64,000 nucleotides of DNA from Streptomyces smaragdinus. GTDB taxonomy: Bacteria; Actinomycetota; Actinomycetes; Streptomycetales; Streptomycetaceae. The notes under the pieces were generated by a model, which was not told the origin of the DNA, did no database searches, and was given only the letters and a program-made list of their open reading frames with translations. Of this stretch, positions 57,794 through 64,000 are shown piece by piece. Position numbers and translations under genes: made by a program. Where the stretch lies: the NCBI RefSeq assembly GCF_009604385.1, contig NZ_WEGJ01000007.1:62001-126000 (forward strand). Direction: 5' to 3'. Within the stretch, counting starts at the first letter, position 1, and every line of letters begins with the position of its first letter.

Positions 57794-58834
57794 ATGCGGT
57801 GGGAGAATCTGGGCGACGACGACACGGGGGACCGGAGGGTCACCGGACCGGCGACCCTCTTCGGCACCGATGTGGTGACGCGGCGATTCGACACGCCCGA
57901 GTTCGCCGGGATCACGTTCCACGAGGTCAGAGCGCGATCGGTGATCAACCGGGTGCCGGGGGCGTCACGCATGCCGTTCGAGTGGACGGTCAATCCGTAC
58001 CGGGGTTGCAGTCACGCCTGCGTCTACTGTTTCGCCCGCAAGACCCACAGCTATCTGGACCTGGACACCGGCCTCGGGTTCGACTCGCAGATCGTCGTCA
58101 AGGTCAACGCCGGCGACGTGCTCCGGCGGGAGCTGGCCGGCAGGCGGTGGACCGGGGCGCACATCGCGATGGGCACCAACGTCGACTGCTACCAGCGGGC
58201 GGAGGGCCGGTACGCCTTGATGCCGCGCATCCTGGCGGCGCTGCGGGACTACGCCAACCCGTACTCGATCCTCACCAAGGGCACCCTGATCCTGCGCGAC
58301 CTCGACCTGCTGAAGGAGTCCGCCCGGGTGACGGACGTCGGGGTCGCCGTCTCCGTCGGCTTCCTGGACCCCGAGCTGTGGCGCACCGTCGAGCCCGGTA
58401 CCCCTGCCCCGCAGCGCCGGCTCGACGTGGTCCGCACCCTCACCGCGCACGGCATCGACTGCGGCGTGCTGATGGCCCCCGTCATCCCCTTCCTCGGCGA
58501 CTCGCCGGAGCAACTGCGCGCCACCGTCCGCGCGATCGCCGCCGCCGGGGCGACGTCCGTGACACCCCTGGTCCTGCATCTGCGGCCGGGGGCACGGGAA
58601 TGGTTCACGGCCTGGCTGCGGCAGCACCACCCGCACCTCGTCCACCGCTACCGCACGATGTACGCGGGCGGCACCTACGCCCCCACCTGGTACCAGCGCC
58701 ACATCACCCGCCAGGTCCACGAGTTCGCCCGGGAGGCCGGCATCGGCCCCGCGCACCGGGGCCGGGCCCGGCACATCGAACCGGAGCCCGCGGCGCCCGA
58801 GACCCCGGAGCCGACCCAGCTCACGCTGCTCTGA
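57794..58834 (+). CDS. Rv2578c-family radical SAM protein, probable SOS-regulated
   Basis: The 346-residue protein starts at the ATG 5 nt after GGGAGG (57783-57788). The Fe4S4 motif is YRGCSHACVYCFARKTHSYL with C72, C76 and C79 (CxxxCxxC), and HSYLDLDTGLGFDSQIVVKV follows. The middle has GAHIAMGTNVDCYQRAEGRY (about 116-135), and SVTPLVLHLRPGAREWFTAW is near 255. The family is related in form to spore photoproduct lyase SplB, and its function is unknown. The SOS-box-like site in its promoter suggests a role in response to DNA damage. The enzyme would use SAM and an iron-sulfur cluster in the cytoplasm. Confidence 0.93.
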   Translation: MRWENLGDDDTGDRRVTGPATLFGTDVVTRRFDTPEFAGITFHEVRARSVINRVPGASRMPFEWTVNPYRGCSHACVYCFARKTHSYLDLDTGLGFDSQIVVKVNAGDVLRRELAGRRWTGAHIAMGTNVDCYQRAEGRYALMPRILAALRDYANPYSILTKGTLILRDLDLLKESARVTDVGVAVSVGFLDPELWRTVEPGTPAPQRRLDVVRTLTAHGIDCGVLMAPVIPFLGDSPEQLRATVRAIAAAGATSVTPLVLHLRPGAREWFTAWLRQHHPHLVHRYRTMYAGGTYAPTWYQRHITRQVHEFAREAGIGPAHRGRARHIEPEPAAPETPEPTQLTLL

Positions 58835-58840
58835 GCGGCC

Positions 58841-59464
58841 TCAGGCGCTCGAGGTCGACCCCCGCCAGATCCGCGCCAGCGCCTCCCCCGCAGGCTCGCG
58901 CAGCTCGGCGAAGACGCGGGCGGAGGTCAGGACCGGGACCGCCCGTTCGTCACCCATCGTGGCCAGCCCCTCGATGCAGGCGGCGGCCACCGACCAGTGG
59001 TGGTCCGGGCCCCGGACCTGCCGCTCCAGGGCGCTGATCAGCGCGGGCACCGACTCCGGCGCGCGCAGCCGGCCCAGCAGCCGGACGGCCTGCAGGGAGT
59101 ACGAGGTGCGCAGCGGGTTCGTCGCCAGGGCCGCCGCAGCGCGCGCCGTACGGGGGTCGCCGAGGCGGGCCAGGGCGACGGCGGCCGTGGCGGCGCGGAC
59201 CGGATCGCGGTAGTTGAGCAGCAGGACCAGCGTCTCGAACGCCCGCCGGTCACCCGCCGTGCCGAGGGTGAAGGCGGCCAGCTCACGGGCCCAGAGCGGG
59301 TATCCCGGAAGTTCCAGTACTCGCGCCAGCTCGTCCCGGGACGCGGCCGCGTCCTGCCGGGCGAAGGTGACGGTCCGCTGGTAGAGCGCCCATTGGGCGT
59401 GCCCCTTCACCTCGCCCCGGATCCGGTCCGTCAGTGTCCGGAAGTCGTCGTCGCGCCGATGCAT
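58841..59464 (-). CDS. HEAT-repeat protein
   Basis: The 207-residue protein consists of helical repeats of about 30 residues: RDELARVLELPGYPLWAREL, AAFTLGTAGDRRAFETLVLL, RAATAAVALARLGDPRTARA, LQAVRLLGRLRAPESVPALI and CIEGLATMGDERAVPVLTSA. The periodic Ala/Leu and Gly-Asp/Arg turns are HEAT/PBS-lyase-like. Such proteins act as scaffolds; no partner can be named. The stop is 6 nt from the stop of the radical SAM gene. The start MHRRDDDFRTLT is at 59464; the divergent SRPBCC gene is 129 nt away. Confidence 0.82.
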   Translation of the reverse strand: MHRRDDDFRTLTDRIRGEVKGHAQWALYQRTVTFARQDAAASRDELARVLELPGYPLWARELAAFTLGTAGDRRAFETLVLLLNYRDPVRAATAAVALARLGDPRTARAAAALATNPLRTSYSLQAVRLLGRLRAPESVPALISALERQVRGPDHHWSVAAACIEGLATMGDERAVPVLTSARVFAELREPAGEALARIWRGSTSSA

Positions 59465-59593
59465 GAGCCCGCCCCCAACCCGTCGCAGCAGATCCAGGGT
59501 AGGCGCTGGGGCCGCCCGGCCGAACGGGTCAAACGCCACGTATTCACTACTTCGTGTAGGACGGCGGCGCGTCGGCCGTGGGATCGTCGGATC

Positions 59594-60133
59594 ATGACCA
59601 CCGGTGACGCACCAGCCCTCGGCACCTTCGTTCCGCCCGCCGACGGGGGCCCCGCGGTGCGCTGCACCCGGATGTACGCGCATCCCGTGGAGCGCGTGTG
59701 GCGGTTCGTGACGCAGCCCGCGGAGCTGGCCCGGTGGTTCCCGTGCGAGGCCGCCGTCGAGCTGCGCGCGGGCGGCACGGTCCGCTTCGGCTCCGACCCG
59801 GACCTGCCGGGCTCGGCCGGGCGGGTGCTGGCCGTGACCTCGTACCGGCATCTCTCCTTCACCTGGGGCGAGGACGAGATCCGCCTCGACCTGGAGCCGG
59901 ACGGCACGGTGGCCACGCGGCTCCACCTCACCGACACGCTGGCGTCGGCCGACACCGCGGCCCGGGACGCGGCGGGCTGGGACGTCTGCCTCGACGCGCT
60001 CACCGCGGCCCTGGACGGCGAGGAGGATCCGGGGCCGCACCACACGGGGCCCACCGCGGCCTGGCGGGCCCGCTACGACGCGTACATCGCCGCGGGCGTC
60101 CCGTTCGGCGCACCCGTCCCGGGGCTGGACTGA
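59594..60133 (+). CDS. SRPBCC domain protein (AHSA1-like)
   Basis: The 179-residue protein has the AHSA1/START fold: VRCTRMYAHPVERVWRFVTQ (about 22-41), PAELARWFPCEAAVELRAGG with the conserved Trp-Phe, TVRFGSDPDLPGSAGRVLAV, YRHLSFTWGEDEIRLDLEPD and TVATRLHLTDTLASADTAAR. The C-terminus GWDVCLDALTAALDGEEDPG is the family's closing helix. It probably binds a small hydrophobic ligand; the reaction is unknown. The start at 59594 is the only ATG giving the full fold. It is a different subfamily from the SRPBCC protein at 55.2 kb. Confidence 0.88.
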   Translation: MTTGDAPALGTFVPPADGGPAVRCTRMYAHPVERVWRFVTQPAELARWFPCEAAVELRAGGTVRFGSDPDLPGSAGRVLAVTSYRHLSFTWGEDEIRLDLEPDGTVATRLHLTDTLASADTAARDAAGWDVCLDALTAALDGEEDPGPHHTGPTAAWRARYDAYIAAGVPFGAPVPGLD

Positions 60134-60172
60134 CGTCCCCGAAAAGAGATACGCGGCCCTCTGGCGCCGAAG

Positions 60173-60213
60173 TTACCCGTGGGTTAATCTGCTCGTACGA
60201 GCGGGAACCCGCT
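60173..60213. promoter_or_regulatory. Operator-like dyads upstream of the beta-oxidation gene
   Basis: TTACCCGTGGGTTAA (60173-60187) is a near-perfect dyad (TTACCC-G-TGGGT(T)AA), GCTCGTACGAGC (60191-60202) a perfect 12-bp palindrome, and GAGCGGG-AA-CCCGCTC (60199-60214) an overlapping one. The TTACCC/GGGTAA form is typical of TetR-type fatty-acid repressors. The downstream TetR gene is the natural candidate. A GGCCCGG...CCGGCC stem at about 60267-60293 may act in the leader. Confidence 0.5.
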
Positions 60214-60374
60214 CCGGTGGCCGGTGACGCGGCCTCCGTTGTCGCATTCGGTTCAGTGACTTCAGTACGGCCCGGCCCCGGGACAGGGCCGGCCGCCCTC
60301 ATCTCAGCTCACTCCCCCGCCGCGCGCGTGCGCCCTCGCGCCCCGCGGCAGCCGACTGCGCCTGGAGTCCTGCC

Positions 60375-62186
60375 ATGTCCCCTTCCACTTCGCCTTCCCC
60401 CGACACCCGCCCCTCCCTGCGTACCGTCGCCGTCGTCGGCCTCGGCACCATGGGCACCGGCATCGCCGAGGTGCTGGCCCGCGCCGGCCGTGAGGTGATC
60501 GGCGTCGACATCAGCCCCGACGCCGCCCGCCGGGCCTCCGTGTCCCTGGAGCATTCCACCGCGCGCGCCGTGGAGCGCGGCCGGCTGACGGAGGCCGAGC
60601 GCGTCGACGTGCTCGCCCGCTTCCGCACGTTCACCGAGATCGACGCGGTGGCCGCTGCCGACCTGGTCATCGAGGTCGTGCCCGAGAGCTACGACGCCAA
60701 GCGCGAGGTCTTCGCCGGCCTGGACCGCGTCGTGCGCCCTGACGCCATCCTCGCCACCGGCACCAACGCCCTGTCCGTCACCCGGCTGGCCGCCGACTCG
60801 GCCCGCCCGGAGCGGGTGCTGGGGCTGCACTTCTTCAACCCCGCGCAGGCCATGAAGCTGGTCGAGATCGTCTCCTGCGTGCTCACCGACCCCCGCGCGG
60901 TCGCGGCCGTCACCGATCTGGCCCTCGATCTGGGCAAGGAGCCCGTCGCGGTCGGCGACCGGCCCGGGTTCATCGCCGACGGCCTGCTCTTCGGCTACCT
61001 CAACCAGGCCGCCGCCATGTACGAGGCGCGCTACGCCACCCGCGAGGACATCGACGCGGCCATGCGGCTCGGCTGCGGGCTGCCGATGGGCCCCCTCGCG
61101 CTGCTCGACCTGATCGGCGTCGACACCGCCTGCACCGTGCTGGAGGCGATGTACGCGGCCTCCCAGGACCGGCTGCACGCCCCCGCGCCGATCCTCGCCC
61201 AGCTGGCCTCGGCGGGGCTGACCGGCCGCAAGGCGGGGCGCGGCTTCTACACCTACGCGGCGCCGGGGAGCGCGCAGGTGGTCCCGGACGGGCTCACGCC
61301 CGCCGGACGTGACGCCGACGCCGGCGGGCGCACCGTCCGCCGGGTCGGTGTCGCGGGCTCCGGCACGATGGCGAGCGGGATCGCGGAGGTGTTCGGCAAG
61401 GCCGGGTACGAGGTGGTCCTCGCCGCGCGCAGCCAGGAGAAGGCGGTGGCGGCGAAGGCCCGTATCGGCAAGTCGTTCCGGCGATCCGTCGACAAGGGCC
61501 GGCTGAGCGCGGCGGACGCGGAGGCGGCGCTCGGCCGGATCGTCCCGGCCGGTTCGCTGGACGCGTTCGCCGACGTGGACCTGGCGGTCGAGGCCGTCGC
61601 CGAGGACCTGGACGTCAAGCGGGAGCTGTTCGCGACGCTGGACAAGGTGTGCAAGGCGGGCGCGGTCCTCGCGACCACCACCTCGTCGCTCCCGGTGATC
61701 GCCTGCGCCCGCGCCACGTCGCGGCCGCAGGACGTGATCGGCATGCACTTCTTCAACCCGGCGCCGGCGATGAAGCTGGTCGAGGTGGTGAGCACCGTCC
61801 TCACCGGCGACGACGTGCGGGCCACGGTGCACGAGGTCTGCGGCGAGGTGCGCAAGCACGCGGTGGACTGCGGGGACCGGGCGGGGTTCATCGTCAACGC
61901 GCTGCTGTTCCCGTATCTGAACAACGCGGTCAAGATGGTCCAGGAGCACTACGCCACGCCGGACGACATCGACGCGGCCATCAAGCTGGGCGGCGGCTAT
62001 CCGATGGGGCCGTTCGAGCTGCTGGACGTGGTCGGTCTGGACGTGTCGCTGGCCATCGAGCAGGTGCTGTACCGGGAGTTCCGCGACCCCGGGCTGGCGC
62101 CCGCGCCGCTGCTCGAGCACCTGGTGGCGGCGGGGTGCCTGGGCCGTAAGACCGGCCGGGGTTTCCGCGAGTATGCCCGCCGCTGA
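60375..62186 (+). CDS. Tandem 3-hydroxyacyl-CoA dehydrogenase, first half degenerate
   Basis: The 603 residues are two copies of the 3-hydroxyacyl-CoA dehydrogenase fold. Each has a NAD motif (VVGLGTMGTGIAEVLARAG at 20-38; VAGSGTMASGIAEVFGKAG at 326-344) and HFFNP (H152; H458). The second copy keeps TSS in ATTTSSLPV (433-441) and the Asn in GFIVNALLF. The first has TNA at that Ser position (130-132) and D202 in GFIADGLLF, so its active site looks incomplete. It oxidises (S)-3-hydroxyacyl-CoA in fatty-acid beta-oxidation; only the second half may be active. It leads an operon with the TetR gene 22 nt downstream. Confidence 0.93.
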   Translation: MSPSTSPSPDTRPSLRTVAVVGLGTMGTGIAEVLARAGREVIGVDISPDAARRASVSLEHSTARAVERGRLTEAERVDVLARFRTFTEIDAVAAADLVIEVVPESYDAKREVFAGLDRVVRPDAILATGTNALSVTRLAADSARPERVLGLHFFNPAQAMKLVEIVSCVLTDPRAVAAVTDLALDLGKEPVAVGDRPGFIADGLLFGYLNQAAAMYEARYATREDIDAAMRLGCGLPMGPLALLDLIGVDTACTVLEAMYAASQDRLHAPAPILAQLASAGLTGRKAGRGFYTYAAPGSAQVVPDGLTPAGRDADAGGRTVRRVGVAGSGTMASGIAEVFGKAGYEVVLAARSQEKAVAAKARIGKSFRRSVDKGRLSAADAEAALGRIVPAGSLDAFADVDLAVEAVAEDLDVKRELFATLDKVCKAGAVLATTTSSLPVIACARATSRPQDVIGMHFFNPAPAMKLVEVVSTVLTGDDVRATVHEVCGEVRKHAVDCGDRAGFIVNALLFPYLNNAVKMVQEHYATPDDIDAAIKLGGGYPMGPFELLDVVGLDVSLAIEQVLYREFRDPGLAPAPLLEHLVAAGCLGRKTGRGFREYARR

Positions 62187-62208
62187 CGCATGGAGTACGT
62201 TCACACTC

Positions 62209-62991
62209 ATGTCGCAGCCTGCAAAGCCCACCCGTACGAACGCCGCCGGACAGCGCCTGAAGATGCGCCGCGAACTCGCGGCGGCAGCAATGCAGTTGTT
62301 CGCCACGAAGGGCTACGAGGCGACGACGGTGGACGAGATCGCGGCGACCGCGGGGGTGGCCCGGCGGACGTTCTTCCGGCACTTCCGGTCCAAGGAGGAG
62401 GCGATCTTCCCGGACCACGACGACACGCTCGAGCGGGTGAACGCGGTCCTCGACGCGGCCCCGCCGCACGAGAACCCGCTCGACACCGTGTGCCGGGGGA
62501 TCAAGGAGGTCATGAAGATGTACGCGGCCTCCCCCGCGGTGTCCGTCGAGCGGTATCGCCTCACGCGTGAGGTGCCGACGCTGCGGGAGCGGGAGATCGC
62601 GTCCGTGTCGCGGTACGAGCGGCTGTTCACGCGGTATCTGCTCGGGCATTTCGACGAGGTCGCGCACCGGGGCGGGAGCGATGACCCGCTCCTCGCGGAG
62701 GTGGCGGCGTCCGCGGTGGTCACGGCGCACAACCACGTCCTGCGGCGGTGGCTGCGCGCGGGCGGTCAGGGGGACGTGGACACGCAGCTGGACCACGCCT
62801 TCGACGTGGTCCGCGAAACCTTCGGCACGGGGGTCGGCCGCTGGGGCGGGGTCGACCCCCGCGCGGCGGCGACTCCGTCGGTGACGGCTACCGCGGGGGA
62901 CGAGGTTCTGGTGGCGGTCGCGCGCACGGACGCCCCTCTGGGGGAGGTCATGCGGACGATCGAGAAGGCCCTGGGCTCGCAGGCGCGGTAG
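62209..62991 (+). CDS. TetR family regulator, probable fatty-acid-degradation repressor
   Basis: The 260-residue protein starts at ATG 62209 (MSQPAKPTRTNAAGQRL), 22 nt after the dehydrogenase stop. The helix-turn-helix is MRRELAAAAMQLFATKGYEA then TTVDEIAATAGVARRTFFRH (about 19-59), with the YEATTVDEIA and FRHF pattern of acyl-responsive TetR proteins. The C-terminal helical domain (VSRYERLFTRYLLGHFDEVA, SAVVTAHNHVLRRWLRAGGQ) binds the ligand, perhaps an acyl-CoA. It probably represses the dehydrogenase gene through the dyads at 60.17-60.21 kb. It is convergent with the truncated membrane-protein gene across a repeat-filled 458-nt gap. Confidence 0.9.
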   Translation: MSQPAKPTRTNAAGQRLKMRRELAAAAMQLFATKGYEATTVDEIAATAGVARRTFFRHFRSKEEAIFPDHDDTLERVNAVLDAAPPHENPLDTVCRGIKEVMKMYAASPAVSVERYRLTREVPTLREREIASVSRYERLFTRYLLGHFDEVAHRGGSDDPLLAEVAASAVVTAHNHVLRRWLRAGGQGDVDTQLDHAFDVVRETFGTGVGRWGGVDPRAAATPSVTATAGDEVLVAVARTDAPLGEVMRTIEKALGSQAR

Positions 62992-63016
62992 GCCCCCAAG
63001 GGGCCGCGGCTCGCTC

Positions 63017-63035
63017 CTGGGGGCTCCGCCCCCAG
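63017..63035 (+). terminator. Terminator hairpin CTGGGGGC-TCC-GCCCCCAG
   Basis: An exact 8-bp stem with a 3-nt loop, 25 nt beyond the TetR stop. This GGGGGCTCCGCCCCC element is a very frequent transcription terminator in Streptomyces. Confidence 0.8.
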
Positions 63036-63044
63036 ACCCCGAAT

Positions 63045-63414
63045 CGGCGCTGCGCGCCTCTGGCCTCAAGCGCCGGCCGGGCTGTTACGGCGCTGCGCGC
63101 CTTGTCCTCAAGCGCCGGACGGGCTGGGATGGGGTGTCTTCGCGCTCTTGGCCGTCGGCCGTGCGGAGTCGGCGCTGCGCGCCTCCGGCCTCAAACGCCG
63201 GCCGGGCTGGAAGGGGGTGTCTTTGCGCTCTCGGCCGCCGGCAGGCAGCTCGGCGCTGCGCGCCTTGTCCTCAAACGCCGGACGGGCTGGAAGGGGGTTC
63301 TTCCCGCTCTCGACCTGCGGCTGGATCGGGCATCATCAGCCATACCGTCGGCCAAGAGCGCAAAGCAGCCCCCTCAAGCCCGTCCGGCGTTTGAGGACGA
63401 GGCGCGCAGCGCCG
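63045..63414. repeat. Cluster of Streptomyces intergenic repeats, four direct and one inverted copy
   Basis: A core of about 40 nt, CGGCGCTGCGCGCC followed by CTCAARCGCCGGMCGGGCTG, occurs at 63045-63084, 63088-63126, 63170-63209 and 63251-63289 on the plus strand, and inverted at 63378-63414. Copies 2-4 extend into a shared AAGGGGGTGTCTTTGCGCTC tail, and the inverted copy has it too (63352 on). The repeats fill the 458-nt gap between convergent genes (62992-63449); no gene is supported there. Direct and inverted copies can form long hairpins. Confidence 0.85.
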
Positions 63415-63449
63415 ACTCGACGGTGACCGGCAGTCGACGCCCGCCCCCC

Positions 63450-64000
63450 TCAGCGAGGGGCGTCGTCCCCCGGCGAGAGCCGGTTCTTCGCCTGACGGAG
63501 ACGGCTCCCCAGCCGCCGCGCCGCGTCACTCTGACGCGCCTGCGCCAGCCGGGCCGCCGCCGCCTGAGCCGCGTTGCTGTCGCGGGCCTGAGCCAACCGG
63601 GACGCCGCCGCCTGAGCCGCACTGGAGTCCCGCGCCTGCGCCAGCCGCGCCCCCGCGGACTGGACCGCCTGGCTGTCCCGGGCCTGAGCGCCGAGCCCCG
63701 CCAGCCGGGACCCCGCCTGGCCGACGGCCCCGCCTGCCAGCCCCTTCATCTGCGCGCCCGCCGTGCCCGCGAGGCGTCGCGCCGCCTCCGCCCGGCAGAG
63801 GTCGACGACCAGCGTGCCGGACGCGCGGTCGTGCAGCGTGCGGCGCGTCGGGTCCGGACCCGTCAGGGCGTGGATCGGGTCCCAGGCGCCGACGCAGACG
63901 AGCAGAGCGCCCAGGGCGAGGACGAGGACGCCCGTGATCGTCACCCCCAGGGCCGCCATCCCGATCCCCGCGGGGATCGCCAGCAGCAGGCCCAGGACCA
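63450..64000 (-). CDS. Membrane protein with four 16-residue Ala-rich repeats (partial, N-terminus outside window)
   Basis: At least 169 residues are seen from an internal ATG at 63959, but the frame stays open with hydrophobic codons (VLGLLLAIPAGIG) to the right edge, so the real start lies outside. Two hydrophobic stretches (about 1-25) are followed by PIHALTGPDPTRRTLHDR and a soluble tail. Residues 93-156 are four tandem 16-residue units: ARDSQAVQSAGARLAQ, ARDSSAAQAAASRLAQ, ARDSNAAQAAAARLAQ and ARQSDAARRLGSRLRQ. The units look like amphipathic Ala-rich helix and may form a coiled coil. Function unknown. Confidence 0.7.
   Translation of the reverse strand, partial: VLGLLLAIPAGIGMAALGVTITGVLVLALGALLVCVGAWDPIHALTGPDPTRRTLHDRASGTLVVDLCRAEAARRLAGTAGAQMKGLAGGAVGQAGSRLAGLGAQARDSQAVQSAGARLAQARDSSAAQAAASRLAQARDSNAAQAAAARLAQARQSDAARRLGSRLRQAKNRLSPGDDAPR

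Noticed and set aside
63134..63426. Two overlapping plus-strand frames of 86 and 92 residues
   Set aside because: They lie wholly inside the repeat array; the translations repeat ALRASGLKRRPGWKG-like strings and no ribosome site fits.
1..64000. CRISPR arrays, prophage, rRNA genes
   Set aside because: No regular direct repeats with spacers, phage structural genes or rRNA sequence were seen.

Overview
This 64 kb window is high-GC actinobacterial chromosomal DNA, almost certainly from a Streptomyces. Codon third positions are overwhelmingly G/C, many starts are GTG or TTG, and genes are packed with 4-13 bp overlaps. Streptomyces-type families recur: MmyB-like XRE regulators, a SpoIIE-type phosphatase with an anti-sigma-like kinase domain, ECF42 with a DGPF protein, alpha-lytic-type S1 and M4 secreted proteases, an Rv2578c-type radical SAM protein, and the CTCAAACGCCGGACGGGCTG intergenic repeat. 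I see no insertion sequence, prophage, CRISPR array, rRNA or intact tRNA. It reads as ordinary chromosome with several specialised gene blocks.

Left part (1-9.3 kb). A leftward carbohydrate operon reads ROK regulator, RbsA-type double ATPase, permease, lipoprotein binding protein, Gfo/Idh/MocA oxidoreductase, then a TIM-barrel isomerase cut by the window edge. fdhD, a macrodomain protein and a TTG-start methyltransferase follow. 9.3-24 kb holds small regulator/enzyme pairs: a TetR gene that begins under a perfect 15-bp inverted repeat, a double-hotdog thioesterase, HxlR/NAD(P)-binding protein, lipase maturation factor, a neutral-zinc-metallopeptidase-like protein, MmyB-like regulator/epimerase, a bile-acid-symporter-like transporter, long-chain acyl-CoA synthetase, aldo/keto reductase, a tyrosine-recombinase-like protein without a visible catalytic Tyr, pterin carbinolamine dehydratase and a second MmyB-like regulator.

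Middle part (23.8-49.1 kb). Two secreted proteases, an S1 serine protease at 25-26.5 kb and an M4 metalloprotease at 40.2-42.4 kb, carry nearly the same C-terminal module. Each sits beside a LysR regulator, and the two LysR proteins look paralogous. Between them lie a membrane-envelope block (holin-like/phosphodiesterase fusion, two metallo-beta-lactamase-fold hydrolases, a DedA protein), a PLP-fold aminotransferase relative with no lysine at all, a DUF5107/TPR protein and small enzymes. Then comes a leftward peptidase operon: M55 D-aminopeptidase, M20 hydrolase, S9 peptidase and S66 LD-carboxypeptidase. The M55 plus S66 pairing suggests handling of murein peptides.

Right part (49.1-64 kb). 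It holds a methyltransferase, a PAS-GAF-PP2C-HATPase phosphatase, a DHA2-type exporter fused to three carboxypeptidase-regulatory-like domains, an SRPBCC protein, and an ECF42 sigma gene convergent with its DGPF partner. The DGPF gene has a candidate ECF promoter. A tRNA-Gln-like remnant and a LexA-box-like site precede the radical SAM gene. A HEAT-repeat protein, another SRPBCC protein, a duplicated 3-hydroxyacyl-CoA dehydrogenase whose first half has lost active-site residues, its TetR neighbour, a cluster of intergenic repeats and a truncated membrane protein with four 16-residue repeats complete the window.
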